A DNA stretch of 42,868 nt from an uncultured Acidobacteriia bacterium (lineage in GTDB: Bacteria > Acidobacteriota > Terriglobia > Bryobacterales > Bryobacteraceae): assembly GCA_903907865.1 (NCBI GenBank), contig CAIVPR010000069.1:1-42868 (forward strand). Reading direction: 5' to 3'. Positions 6,770 through 16,345 of this stretch are shown in pieces. The translations under genes were made by a program, and so were the position numbers. Numbering within the stretch: the first letter of the stretch is position 1; every line of letters begins with the position of its first letter. The notes beneath the pieces are model-generated. The model searched no databases. It saw nothing but the letters and a program-made list of their open reading frames with translations, and was not told the origin of the DNA.

Positions 6770-8170
6770 ATGGCAAGAGAAATCACCCCCGAAGAAAAAT
6801 CCACCGCCGCCACGCTCCTGGCCAACGCCCGAGCCGCGATGCAAGCCGTGGACCACTACAACCAGGACCAGGTCGACCGCCTCTGCCGCGCCGTCGCCTG
6901 GGCATCCGGCAACGAAACCGCCGCCGTCCGCCTAGCCAACATGAGCGTCGACGAGAGCGGCATGGGCAGCCGTGAACCAACCCGCCGCGCCAAGATCCTC
7001 GGCATCCTCCGCGACGCCCTGCGCCAAAAAAGCATCGGAATCATCGAGGAAATTCCCGAAAAGCAGATCGTCAAATACGGCAAGCCCGCGGGCGTCATCG
7101 CGTCCCTCATCCCGGTCACCAGCGCCTACGTCACCCCGGCCAGCGTCGCCATCTACGCGGTCAAGTGCAAGGACGCTGTCATCTTCTGCCCCCACCCGGC
7201 CAGCCGGAAAACCACCTTCGAGGTCGTCCGCATGATGCGAGCGGCCCTGAAGAAGTGCGGTGCGCCGGAGGACCTCCTCCAATGCGTGGAAAAGCCCAGC
7301 ATTCCGCTCTCGCAGGAAATCATGGCCATCTGCGACCTCACCAACGCCACCGGCGGCCAGGCCATGGTCCGCGCCGCGTACTCCTCCGGCAAACCTGCCT
7401 ACGGCGTCGGTGCCGGTAACGCCACCATGGTGATCGACGAGACCGCCGACATCGAGGAAGCGGCCCGCAACACCCGCATCTCCAAGACCAACGACTACGG
7501 CTCCGGCTGCTCGGCCGACGGCAACTTGATCGTCGAAGCCACCATATACGACCGATTCCTCGCCCAACTGCAGGCCGAGGGCGGCTACTTGGTCACCCCC
7601 GAGGAGAAACCGCTTCTCCGCAACGCCTTCTGGGACGCCGAAGGCCACCGCACGCCAGACACCATCGCGCGCGCCGCCAGCGTGGTCGCGGCCAAGGCCG
7701 GAATCAACCTGCCCGAAGGCAAGACCTTCCTCATCGTGCCGGAGGACCACATCGGCAAGGAGCACCTCTTCTCCACTGAGAAGCTCGGCATCGTCCTGTC
7801 CATCATCAAATACAGCGGCTTCGACGACGCCCTCGACAAAGTCCGCCAGATCTTCAACACTGCGGGCAAGGGACACTCCTGCGGCATCTATTCGTTCAAC
7901 GACGACCACATCCACCAGCTCGCGCTGGTCGCTCCGGTGAGCCGGATCATGGTTCGCCAACCGCAATCCCGCGCCAATGCCGGCCATTTCACCAACGGCA
8001 TGCCGATGACCTCGAGCATGGGCTGCGGCATCTGGGGCGGCAACATCACCAACGAGAACATCCACCTGAAGCACTATATGAACGTCACGTGGGTCAGCAA
8101 ACCGCTACCCGAAGACCGCCCCTCTGACCAGGAGCTCTTCGGCGAGTTCTACAATTCGGAAATCTTCTAA
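6770..8170 (+). CDS. Acylating (CoA-dependent) aldehyde dehydrogenase, SauS-like
   Basis: The 466-residue enzyme belongs to the acylating aldehyde dehydrogenases, which oxidise an aldehyde to its acyl-CoA with NAD(P)+. The likely catalytic Cys is C247 in GSGCSADGNLIVE; TGGQAMV (194-200) and GVGAGN (212-217) fit the cofactor-binding fold. Length and Cys context resemble sulfoacetaldehyde dehydrogenases (SauS) and the dehydrogenase half of AdhE rather than EutE/PduP. No microcompartment targeting helix or shell gene is visible. Its ATG has a poor ribosome-binding site and lies after a hairpin-repeat block. The ThDP enzyme begins 26 bp downstream. Acylating chemistry is well supported; sulfoacetaldehyde as substrate is only one option, because no sulfoacetate ligase or Xsc is seen. 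Confidence 0.85.
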   Translation: MAREITPEEKSTAATLLANARAAMQAVDHYNQDQVDRLCRAVAWASGNETAAVRLANMSVDESGMGSREPTRRAKILGILRDALRQKSIGIIEEIPEKQIVKYGKPAGVIASLIPVTSAYVTPASVAIYAVKCKDAVIFCPHPASRKTTFEVVRMMRAALKKCGAPEDLLQCVEKPSIPLSQEIMAICDLTNATGGQAMVRAAYSSGKPAYGVGAGNATMVIDETADIEEAARNTRISKTNDYGSGCSADGNLIVEATIYDRFLAQLQAEGGYLVTPEEKPLLRNAFWDAEGHRTPDTIARAASVVAAKAGINLPEGKTFLIVPEDHIGKEHLFSTEKLGIVLSIIKYSGFDDALDKVRQIFNTAGKGHSCGIYSFNDDHIHQLALVAPVSRIMVRQPQSRANAGHFTNGMPMTSSMGCGIWGGNITNENIHLKHYMNVTWVSKPLPEDRPSDQELFGEFYNSEIF

Positions 8171-8196
8171 CGCCCAGCTTTCATCAGAGGACACTC

Positions 8197-9996
8197 ATGG
8201 CAACTCAACTGGAAACCCACACGACCGTCGTCAAGAAGGCGCCCGCACCCGGCACCCGGATCGCCGCGTACCTGCTGACCGAGTATTTGGAACGTCTGGG
8301 CGTGGAAGTGATCTTCGGCCTCTGCGGCCACACCAACATCGCGCTGCTGGACGCGCTCAGCAAGAGCAAGATCCGGTTCATCACCACCCGGCACGAGCAG
8401 ATCGCGTCGCACGCGGCCGACGGCTACGCGCGCGCCTCCGGCAAGGTCGGCGTGATGCTCAGCCACCTGGGACCCGGCCTGACCAACGCCGCCACAGGCG
8501 TCGCCAACGCCGCGCTCGATTCCATTCCGATGGTGGTCATCGCGGGCGACATCCCCTCCTATTACTATGGGCGGCACCCGCACCAAGAGGTCAACCTCCA
8601 CCAGGATGCCGACCAGTCGCAGATCTACCGCCCCTTCTGCAAGCGCGTCTACCGTGTCGACCGCGTCGCCGACCTGCCCCGCGCCGTCGAGCGGGCCTTC
8701 CACCTCGCCGTATCCGGCAGGCCAGGCCCCGTTCTGGTGGATGTCCCGATGGACATCTTCTCCACCGACCTGGCCGAGGACGCCTTCAACCAGATCCCTG
8801 CCGAGATCACCCGCCCGTCGCTCGACGAGGCGACGGCAGCCCGCATCGTCGCCGAACTGGCCGACGCCAAGAATCCGGTTCTCTATGCCGGAGGCGGCGT
8901 CCTCGCGGCGCGGGCCACCGCTGAACTGGCCGAGTTGGCCGAGCTGCTGGAAATCCCGGTTGCCCACTCGCTGATGGGCAAAGGCACCATGCACGAGCAC
9001 CATCCGCTCCTGCTCGGCATGACCGGCTTCTGGGGCACCCCCATCGCCAACGACAAATGCCGCACGGCGGACCTGATCCTCGCCGTCGGCACCCGTCTCG
9101 CCGAGGCCAGTTCCAGCTCCTGGGACCCCCGCTTCACCTTCAACATCACCGGTGACGCACGCGGCAGCCGCCTCTTCCACATCGACACCGACCTCGCCGA
9201 AATCGGTCGTAACTTCCCGACCGAACTGGGCATTCAGGCCGACGCCAAGCTGGCCCTCCGCGCCTTGGTGGACGCCGCCAAGCGCCGTAAGCACGCTGTT
9301 CCCCATGACCGGCCCAACCTGCGCGCCGAAATCGCCGCCGGTCGCAAGGACTTCGCCTCCAATTGGGCAGACCAGTGGACGTCCGACCAATACCCGCTCC
9401 GTCCCGAACGCATCCTGAGCGAGGTGCGCAAGGCTGTCCCGGAGGACGGCTTCATCGTCACCGACGTCGGCTGGAACAAGAACGGCGTCGGGCAGCAGTT
9501 CGCCATCACCGTCCCCGGCACCTTCGTCACCCCCAGCGGCCTGTGCACCATGGGCTTCGGACCCTCCGCAGCGCTCGGCGTCAAGGTCGCCCAGCCCAAC
9601 CGGGCCTCCGTGGCGCTGATCGGCGACGGCGGTTTCGGCAGCAACCCGGCCGTGCTCGCCACCGCCATCGAGGCGGGCTTGGCCGTGGTCTTCGTCATTA
9701 TGGACAACGCCGCGTTCGGCACCATCGCGGGCCTCGAAAACATGCACTACGGGACCACTTTCGGTTGCGTCTTCCACGATCCTTCTGGATGCCACTACCG
9801 CGTCGACTACACCCAGGTCGCAAAGGGCTACGGAGCGCGCGGCGTTATGATCCATTCGGCGGACGAACTGGGCCCGGCTTTGGAGGAAGCACTGAAATCC
9901 AACCTCCCGACGGTCATCCAGGTCCCGATGGAAAACGCGCCCACGCCGACCCCCGGCTACTGGAACATCAACGACATCTATCGCAATGGTGAATGA
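8197..9996 (+). CDS. Thiamine-diphosphate-dependent decarboxylase/carboligase
   Basis: The 599-residue protein has the three-domain acetolactate-synthase-like layout. The N-terminal pyrimidine-binding domain carries the activating Glu67 in RHEQ, a central domain spans about 200-360, and the C-terminal diphosphate-binding domain shows GDGGFGSN (476-483) leading to DN at 503-504. It is not close to classical sulfoacetaldehyde acetyltransferase as I recall that family, and it lacks obvious marks of a particular substrate. GAGG precedes the ATG. It sits between an acylating aldehyde dehydrogenase and an MFS transporter. A natural reading is that it decarboxylates a 2-oxoacid to the aldehyde used by the dehydrogenase. 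Acetolactate synthase is the alternative, but no regulatory subunit or other ilv gene is nearby. Confidence 0.8.
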   Translation: MATQLETHTTVVKKAPAPGTRIAAYLLTEYLERLGVEVIFGLCGHTNIALLDALSKSKIRFITTRHEQIASHAADGYARASGKVGVMLSHLGPGLTNAATGVANAALDSIPMVVIAGDIPSYYYGRHPHQEVNLHQDADQSQIYRPFCKRVYRVDRVADLPRAVERAFHLAVSGRPGPVLVDVPMDIFSTDLAEDAFNQIPAEITRPSLDEATAARIVAELADAKNPVLYAGGGVLAARATAELAELAELLEIPVAHSLMGKGTMHEHHPLLLGMTGFWGTPIANDKCRTADLILAVGTRLAEASSSSWDPRFTFNITGDARGSRLFHIDTDLAEIGRNFPTELGIQADAKLALRALVDAAKRRKHAVPHDRPNLRAEIAAGRKDFASNWADQWTSDQYPLRPERILSEVRKAVPEDGFIVTDVGWNKNGVGQQFAITVPGTFVTPSGLCTMGFGPSAALGVKVAQPNRASVALIGDGGFGSNPAVLATAIEAGLAVVFVIMDNAAFGTIAGLENMHYGTTFGCVFHDPSGCHYRVDYTQVAKGYGARGVMIHSADELGPALEEALKSNLPTVIQVPMENAPTPTPGYWNINDIYRNGE

Positions 9997-10003
9997 AGGC
10001 GCA

Positions 10004-11311
10004 ATGGCCAGTAACGAAAAGGTTCTTGAGATTCCGATGCCCCCGCCGTTGTGGCGCTCGTGGATGGTCTGGTCCATCGCGGCGGTGGTCTATCTCGCGG
10101 CGTTTTACATCCGTGTCGCCCCCGCCGTGATGACCACGGAGCTAATGCGCGATTTCCATATCGCGGGCACCGACCTCGGGCACCTTTCGGCGTTCTATTA
10201 TTACGCCTACGTGCTGATGCAGATCCCTATCGGGATCTTGGTGGATTCCTGGGGCGCGAGACGGTTGCTGGTGGCGGGGTCGATCCTGGCCGCGGCCGGG
10301 ACGTTCCTGTTCTCGTCGACCGATAGTTTCGCCATCGCCTGCACCGGTCGCGCCATCACCGGTGCGGCCACCGCCGTGGGCTGGGTGGTGACCCTGAAGC
10401 TGGCGACGCATTGGTTCCCGTCTAGAATCTTCGCGACGCTGTCGGGGCTCGGCCTGTTGATCGGGAACATCGGGGCACTATTCGCGCAGGTCCCCTTGCG
10501 GATGTTGGTGGAGTCGTTCGGATGGCGGTCGGTCGGCGTGGCCTCGGCGATCTTCATCTTCTCGATGGGGCTCCTGGCGCTGGCCGCTGTGAAGGACGAC
10601 CCGTCGCAGGCAGGCTTCGCCAGCTACGCGCCAGCCGCACTCCAGCAGAAGAGAAAACAAACCCAATCCAGCGGCAGCTTCGTTCGGATCTTCACCTATA
10701 CGAATACATGGCTGATCTTCTTCGCCCAGGGAGGCTTCGTAGGGGCAATCCTGTCGTTCACCGGACTCTGGGGACTGCCGTTCCTGCGCGCCCGTTTCGG
10801 TCTGCCCCCCACGTCGACGGCCTGGGTTTCGTCCCTGATGATCGTCTGCTGGGCCTCGTCGAGCCTGTTCTGCGGCTACATGTCGGACCGGATTGGACGC
10901 CGCAAACCGATCTACGTCGGTGGAGCCGGACTGGCCGCTGTGGGCTGGCTGGTAATGTTCTACCTCCCCGGCCTCCCGCTGGCGGGCTTCATTGCCGTCG
11001 CCGCCCTGACCAGCTTTGCGGCCGGTTCCGTGATCCTGGGCTTCGCGTATGCCAAGGAGTCCGTGCCGATCGCCTTCCTCGGGACCATTGGCGGCCTCAT
11101 CAACGCCGGCAATATGATCGGCCCGACCATCCTGCAACCGTCCATCGGCTGGGTTTTGGACCGTCAGTGGGACGGTCAAGTGGCCAACGGGGCGCACGTC
11201 TACAGTGTTGCCGCCTTCCAAACAGCCTTCGCCCTGATCGCGGGCTGGGCGGTGCTGACCTGCATCCTGGCCTCGCTCACCCGCGAGACCAACTGCAAAC
11301 AATCGGCTTGA
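10004..11311 (+). CDS. MFS transporter, probable organic acid/sulfonate carrier
   Basis: This 435-residue membrane protein has about twelve hydrophobic segments and the MFS loop motif at DSWGARR, with a second at DRIGRRK. The start at 10004 is preceded by GAAGG; an earlier in-frame ATG overlaps the upstream stop but has no ribosome-binding site. The short cytoplasmic N-terminus and early RVAPAVMTTEL segment resemble anion:cation-symporter-type carriers such as SauU or hexuronate transporters. Its position 7 bases after the ThDP gene makes it the likely inner-membrane importer for the pathway substrate, with the receptor at 2230 as the outer-membrane step. Substrate assignment is inference. 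Confidence 0.85.
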   Translation: MASNEKVLEIPMPPPLWRSWMVWSIAAVVYLAAFYIRVAPAVMTTELMRDFHIAGTDLGHLSAFYYYAYVLMQIPIGILVDSWGARRLLVAGSILAAAGTFLFSSTDSFAIACTGRAITGAATAVGWVVTLKLATHWFPSRIFATLSGLGLLIGNIGALFAQVPLRMLVESFGWRSVGVASAIFIFSMGLLALAAVKDDPSQAGFASYAPAALQQKRKQTQSSGSFVRIFTYTNTWLIFFAQGGFVGAILSFTGLWGLPFLRARFGLPPTSTAWVSSLMIVCWASSSLFCGYMSDRIGRRKPIYVGGAGLAAVGWLVMFYLPGLPLAGFIAVAALTSFAAGSVILGFAYAKESVPIAFLGTIGGLINAGNMIGPTILQPSIGWVLDRQWDGQVANGAHVYSVAAFQTAFALIAGWAVLTCILASLTRETNCKQSA

Positions 11312-11317
11312 GATAAG

Positions 11318-11334
11318 ACCCCGGCGGGCGGGGT
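11318..11334 (+). other. GC-rich hairpin between MFS and UvrA-like genes
   Basis: ACCCCG-GCGGG-CGGGGT forms a six-base-pair stem right after the transporter stop. No T run follows, so it is not a standard intrinsic terminator. It could weaken read-through into the UvrA-like gene or stabilise the upstream mRNA 3' end. Confidence 0.4.
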
Positions 11335-11359
11335 TCACTAAGATGGGAACTACCACCCA

Positions 11360-13624
11360 ATGGCCTCCTCCGACTACGGTTCCATCGTCATACGCGGCGC
11401 GCGAGAGAACAACCTGAAGAACGTCTCCTTGGACATCCCCAAGCGCCGCATCACGGTCTTCACCGGCGTGTCTGGTTCGGGCAAGTCGTCACTCGTCTTC
11501 AGCACGATCGCGGCGGAAAGCCAGCGCCTGATCAACGAGACCTACCCGGCCTTCGTGCAGCAATTCATGCCGCGCTACGGCCAGCCCGACGCCGACGCGC
11601 TGGAGAACATCTCGGCGGCCATCATCGTGGACCAGCAGCGGCTGGGCGGCAACATTCGCTCTACTGTGGCCACGGTCACCGACACCGCCCAGATGCTGCG
11701 GGTGCTCTTCGCGCGCCTCGGCGAACCACGCCTGCCCGCGTCCGGCTACTATTCCTACAACGACCCGCGCGGCATGTGCCCCGAGTGCGAGGGCGTCGGC
11801 GAAGTATCGGCGATTGACATGGCGGCAGTCGTCGACGAGAACAAGTCGCTCAACCAAGGCGCGCTCCTGGGCAAAGGCTTCGAGGTCGGTACCTGGTGGT
11901 GGACCATCTATGCCCGGTCCGGCCTGTTCGATTGCGACAAGCCCATCCGCGACTACTCCGAGACCGAGCGCGCCAACCTCTTCCACCTCGACGACGGGCG
12001 CAAGATCAAGGCGGACAAAATCAACCTCACCTACCAGGGTGTCGTGGTGAAGCTGAAGCAATCGCTCGGCAGCAAGGACCCGGAGGCACTGCAGCCCCAC
12101 GTCCGCGTGGAGTACGACCGGATCTTCACGCGCAAGATCTGCCCCGCATGCAACGGTGCCCGCCTAAAGGCGGACGCGCTGGCCAGCCGCATCTCGGGCC
12201 GTAACATTGCCGACCTGTCGTCGATGCAGGTGAGCGACCTCGCGGCCTTTGTCCGCACCATCCACGCTCCCCAGACGGGGCCGATGCTTGCGGCGTTGGC
12301 TGCCAGACTGGACAATCTCGTCACCATCGGCCTCGGCTACCTCAGCCTCGACCGCGAGAGCTCCAGCCTGTCGGGAGGCGAGAGCCAGCGGGTCAAGATG
12401 GTGCGCCATCTCGGCTCGTCCCTGACCGACATCACCTACGTCTTCGACGAGCCCTCCGTCGGGTTGCATCCACACGACGTCGGGCGCATGGCCGGACTCA
12501 TGCTGCAGCTCCGCGACAAGGGCAATACCGTCCTGATCGTGGAGCACAAGCCGGACATGATCGCCATCGCGGACCATGTGGTCGACATGGGCCCCTTCGC
12601 CGGCAGTAAGGGTGGCGAAGTTGTCTACCAAGGCGATTTCGCCGGGCTACTGACATCGGGCACCCTGACCGGCAACCACATGGAAAAGCACCAAGCCATC
12701 AAGCAGAAGGTGCGCAAACGCAGCGGCGAACTCAGGATCGCCAACGCCCGGCTGAACAACCTAAAGGACGTGACGGTCACCATTCCTACCGGAGTCCTGA
12801 CGGTCGTTTCGGGTGTCGCGGGCTCGGGCAAGTCCTCGCTCATCATTGGCTGCCTGCCGCAGGCATACCCGGAAACCATCATCATCGACCAGAACCTCGC
12901 CCGCGGCTCGAGGCGCTCCAACACTGCCACCTACACCGGCATTCTCGACAACGTCCGCAAGGCCTTCGCCAAGGCCAATTCGGTCGACGCCTCGCTGTTC
13001 TCGGCCAATTCCAAGGGAGCCTGCGCGGACTGCAACGGCTTGGGCCTGACCTACACCGACCTCGCCCATATGGACCCCATGGCCACCATCTGCGAGACCT
13101 GCGAGGGCAAGCGATTCCTCCCCGAGGTCCTTGAATACCGGCTCCGAGGCAAGTCCATCAGCGACGTCTACCAAATGAGCATCGCCGAAGCGGTCGAGTT
13201 CTTCATCGAGCCGGCCATCGCGAGGACACTCCGGGGACTCGACGATGTCGGACTCGGCTACCTGACACTGGGCCAGCCACTCTCCACGCTGTCAGGCGGC
13301 GAACGTCAAAGGCTCAAGCTGGCGGCGGAGTTGGGCAAAAAGGGCAACGTCTATGTGCTCGACGAGCCCACGTCAAGCCTCCACATGAATGACGTCGACA
13401 CCCTGATCGGCCTGTTCGACAGGTTGGTCGACACGGGCTCGACGGTCATCGTGATCGAGCACAACCTGGATGTGATCGCCCGCGCGGACTGGGTCATCGA
13501 CCTTGGGCCGGGGGCTGGACATGACGGCGGCACCATACAATTCGAGGGCGTGCCAGCGGATCTGGAAAAGGACGGAATGTCCCTCACGGGAAGGTATTTG
13601 TCCCAAAGAAAGGGGAAGCGCTAG
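11360..13624 (+). CDS. Short UvrA paralogue (UvrA2/DrrC-like ABC ATPase)
   Basis: The 754-residue protein has two ABC ATPase halves. Half 1 has Walker A GVSGSGKSS (36-44), zinc-type pairs CPECEGVG and CPACNGAR, signature SGGESQR and Walker B VFDEPSVGLHP. Half 2 has GVAGSGKSSL, CADCNGLG and CETCEGKR, SGGERQR and VLDEPTSSLH. Canonical UvrA is about 940 residues; the missing length fits loss of the UvrB-binding insertion and the first Cys pair, as in UvrA2 and the daunorubicin-resistance protein DrrC. It therefore probably binds DNA without UvrB and may serve damage tolerance or drug resistance. It starts 48 bp after the MFS stop, so it could be cotranscribed. No uvrB or uvrC is in the window. 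Confidence 0.9.
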   Translation: MASSDYGSIVIRGARENNLKNVSLDIPKRRITVFTGVSGSGKSSLVFSTIAAESQRLINETYPAFVQQFMPRYGQPDADALENISAAIIVDQQRLGGNIRSTVATVTDTAQMLRVLFARLGEPRLPASGYYSYNDPRGMCPECEGVGEVSAIDMAAVVDENKSLNQGALLGKGFEVGTWWWTIYARSGLFDCDKPIRDYSETERANLFHLDDGRKIKADKINLTYQGVVVKLKQSLGSKDPEALQPHVRVEYDRIFTRKICPACNGARLKADALASRISGRNIADLSSMQVSDLAAFVRTIHAPQTGPMLAALAARLDNLVTIGLGYLSLDRESSSLSGGESQRVKMVRHLGSSLTDITYVFDEPSVGLHPHDVGRMAGLMLQLRDKGNTVLIVEHKPDMIAIADHVVDMGPFAGSKGGEVVYQGDFAGLLTSGTLTGNHMEKHQAIKQKVRKRSGELRIANARLNNLKDVTVTIPTGVLTVVSGVAGSGKSSLIIGCLPQAYPETIIIDQNLARGSRRSNTATYTGILDNVRKAFAKANSVDASLFSANSKGACADCNGLGLTYTDLAHMDPMATICETCEGKRFLPEVLEYRLRGKSISDVYQMSIAEAVEFFIEPAIARTLRGLDDVGLGYLTLGQPLSTLSGGERQRLKLAAELGKKGNVYVLDEPTSSLHMNDVDTLIGLFDRLVDTGSTVIVIEHNLDVIARADWVIDLGPGAGHDGGTIQFEGVPADLEKDGMSLTGRYLSQRKGKR

Positions 13625-13651
13625 TAGCCGCCTTACAATGGTCCGTTGGAA

Positions 13652-16333
13652 ATGACACCGGAACGCTGGCAACGGATTGAGGAGCTATTCAACCAGTCCG
13701 CGGAGCTCCCGCTGGATGAACGTACCCTGTTCCTCGATCACGCCTGTGCTGCCGACCCGGACCTGCGGCGCGAGGTGGAAACGCTTCTAGCCGTCGACGC
13801 CAGCCAGACCGCCATACAGTCACTGCAAGAAGTCGTGAATCCAGCCGACTTGGAACGTGCGGCGGCACCCCGACATATCGGTCCATGGCAAATCACCGGA
13901 ATCATCGGTACCGGCGGCATGGGCACGGTCTACGTGGCCCGGCGTGACGACGGGCTGTTCGCAAAGCAAGTCGCAATCAAGGTGCTGCGCCTGGGGTTGG
14001 AATCCGAGTTCGCACTTGCAAGGTTCCGCTATGAACGGCGGATTCTCGGCGGCCTTGAACACCCGCAGATCGCTAGGTTGATCGACGGCGGCGAACTGGA
14101 GGGACGCCCCTACATCGTAATGGAGTTCGTGGAGGGCGTTCCGGTCACCGACTACTGCCGCGAACATGCGCTGACGCTGGATGCCCGGATCGCCTTGTTC
14201 CGCAATATCTGTGCCGCTGTTCAATACGCGCACCAACGTCTCGTCATCCACCGGGACTTAAAGCCGTCGAACATTCTGGTTGCCGCCGATGGCACCGTGA
14301 AACTGCTGGACTTCGGCATCGCCAAGCTCGAAGACCCCGACGTCGAGACGGACCTGGCCGCGCAAACATCTACCGCCATGCGGATGATGACGCCGGAGTA
14401 TGCCAGTCCCGAGCAAGTGCGGGGCGAGGCCGTCACGGCGGCATCCGACGTTTATGCACTTGGGGCGGTCCTGTTCGAACTGCTGACGGCAACCAAGGCT
14501 CACCGCCTGACCCGACAGGACCCGGCGGAACTCCTGCGGGTCATCTGCGAACAGGTAGTCCCTGCGCCAAGCGTCGTCGCCCCGGTCGAGTGGCAACGTC
14601 CTTTGCGGGGAGATCTGGACAACATTGTCGGCAAGGCGCTACAGAAGGAGTCGGAGCGGCGATACCAGTCCGTCGAGCAGTTATCGGACGACCTGCGGGC
14701 GTACTTGGAGGGTCGTCCAGTCTCGGCCCGCGCCGACACAACCGCTTACCGGGTGGGCAAGTTCCTGCGGCGCAACCGATGGACGTCGGCATTGGTCGCG
14801 CTCCTGGTGCTCAGCTTGATGGCGGGCGCGGGCTTCAGCCTATACCAAGCACGCCGGGCTGAACGCCGCTTCGAGCAAGTCCGGGGACTTGCGCGGGCCT
14901 TCCTGTTCGATGTCAACGACGAGATCGAGAACCTGCCCGGAGCCACCCGGGCGAGGCAGATTCTGGTGTCCACCGCGTCGACCTATCTGAACAGCCTGGC
15001 GGCGGAGGCCGGGGGCGACCGCGCACTTTCGTTGGAAGTTGCCGCGGCGTATCAGAAAGTGGGCGATGTGCTGGGCGATTACTACCGCGCCAATCTGGGC
15101 CGGGAAAAGGAGGCGCTGGAAAACTATCGAAAGTCGCTTTTGATCGCCGAGCCCGTGGCGAAGGGCACGCAGGACGCTGCGGCTTGGCGGCTGGTGGCAT
15201 GGGGCGACATTAAATCCGCCAGCATCTCGAAAGACGGCTTGCCACAGTTGAAAGCCGGTCTGGAGATCGCCAAGCGAATTGGATCGTGGACGGGAAAGCC
15301 CGAAACAGCCCTCGTGATGGATGCACACCGCGGCATCGGAGACGTCGTTTTCAGGACCGTCGGCTGGGGGGCGGCACTGCAGGAGTACGAGTCCTGTTTG
15401 GCAGCCGCGGAAGGGGCCGCAGTCCACTTGGAAGGCCGATTGGAGGAGATTCGTACCCGTTGCCTACAACGCGCGGGCAAGGCGCAGGCGGCGACCGGCG
15501 ACCTCGATGGCGCGATGATACGGTTCCGGGAGGCTCGGGCAAAATTACTGGAAAGGGTACGGGCGGAGCCTGGACACTTGGAACATCGGAGGAATCTCCT
15601 GATCGTCCTCATCGAGTGCGCCCGCTGGACGGGAAACCCAAACAACCAGAATCTTGGCGACTTGCCGACGGCAACGGCCTACGCCTTGGAGGCAGTGGAA
15701 GTGGCGCGGAGTCTGCGCACGGTCGACCCGAACGATGCGCTGGGACAGCGGAACGAAGTCGCAGCATTGGTTTCCTTGTCCGAAATAACGTCACAGGGCA
15801 AATTGGGCGCAGCGCAAGAATGGCTGCGGGAGGCGACGGCGAGAACAGCCAACTTGTCCCCCGGTCCAAGAGCCATGTATAACGAGATGCTTGCCGACGT
15901 GCGTGGACGCATCCAGCAGAGGCTCGGACGCTATGTCGAGGCACAGGCAACCTTCGAAGCGAATCTTGGGCTCACATCCCGTCGCACGCCCCACGATTTC
16001 ACGTGGCGGGTGGACATGTCTGTCTCTCGCATGCGGTTGGCCGACCTTCAACTCGCGATGGGGAGCAAGGATGCCGCCGCGAAACTGTACAAAGCGGAGG
16101 TGCCGGAATTGGAGGCCCTACTGCGGGAGAGGCCGGACGAGTTCTACTTGGTGTTCTACGAGGCCAAGTTGTTCCAGATGCTGGCCGAGTGCGAGAACTC
16201 TGCCGAGTGGGCGCGGCGCTCGGCGGGAGTGTGGGCGGCTTGGACAGCGGGGGGTGGCAAAGGAGATTGGGCCGTTCGGCAGCGCACGGCAGCCGAGGAG
16301 TCGGCGCGCCATTTCGCCAAGGTGACGAAATAG
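13652..16333 (+). CDS. Membrane-anchored Ser/Thr protein kinase with TPR-like sensor
   Basis: The 893-residue protein has an N-terminal helical region (MTPERWQRIEELF) typical of acidobacterial kinases. The kinase domain spans about 78-350: glycine loop GTGGMG (86-91), Lys110 in AIK, HRD (200-202), DFG (220-222) and MTPEYASPEQ. One transmembrane helix at about 379-398 precedes a long helical extracytoplasmic region with TPR-like repeats. All catalytic residues are present, so it should be active. The start at 13652 is preferred because it gives the usual family N-terminus; a TTG two codons earlier is possible. It follows the UvrA-like gene by 27 bp and is convergent with the Rpn-like gene, only 12 bp apart. 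Its signal and targets cannot be read from sequence. Confidence 0.92.
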   Translation: MTPERWQRIEELFNQSAELPLDERTLFLDHACAADPDLRREVETLLAVDASQTAIQSLQEVVNPADLERAAAPRHIGPWQITGIIGTGGMGTVYVARRDDGLFAKQVAIKVLRLGLESEFALARFRYERRILGGLEHPQIARLIDGGELEGRPYIVMEFVEGVPVTDYCREHALTLDARIALFRNICAAVQYAHQRLVIHRDLKPSNILVAADGTVKLLDFGIAKLEDPDVETDLAAQTSTAMRMMTPEYASPEQVRGEAVTAASDVYALGAVLFELLTATKAHRLTRQDPAELLRVICEQVVPAPSVVAPVEWQRPLRGDLDNIVGKALQKESERRYQSVEQLSDDLRAYLEGRPVSARADTTAYRVGKFLRRNRWTSALVALLVLSLMAGAGFSLYQARRAERRFEQVRGLARAFLFDVNDEIENLPGATRARQILVSTASTYLNSLAAEAGGDRALSLEVAAAYQKVGDVLGDYYRANLGREKEALENYRKSLLIAEPVAKGTQDAAAWRLVAWGDIKSASISKDGLPQLKAGLEIAKRIGSWTGKPETALVMDAHRGIGDVVFRTVGWGAALQEYESCLAAAEGAAVHLEGRLEEIRTRCLQRAGKAQAATGDLDGAMIRFREARAKLLERVRAEPGHLEHRRNLLIVLIECARWTGNPNNQNLGDLPTATAYALEAVEVARSLRTVDPNDALGQRNEVAALVSLSEITSQGKLGAAQEWLREATARTANLSPGPRAMYNEMLADVRGRIQQRLGRYVEAQATFEANLGLTSRRTPHDFTWRVDMSVSRMRLADLQLAMGSKDAAAKLYKAEVPELEALLRERPDEFYLVFYEAKLFQMLAECENSAEWARRSAGVWAAWTAGGGKGDWAVRQRTAAEESARHFAKVTK

Positions 16334-16345
16334 CGGTCCCGGTCT

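Noticed and set aside
8197-9996. Sulfoacetaldehyde acetyltransferase (Xsc)
   Set aside because: The SauS-like neighbour suggested it, but the sequence around the activating Glu and ThDP motif is more acetolactate-synthase-like and lacks the Xsc N-terminal pattern I know.
8167-10077. A 636-codon minus-strand frame opposite the ThDP gene
   Set aside because: It is the antisense shadow of a strongly supported gene; composition is Gly/Val/Asp-rich without motifs.
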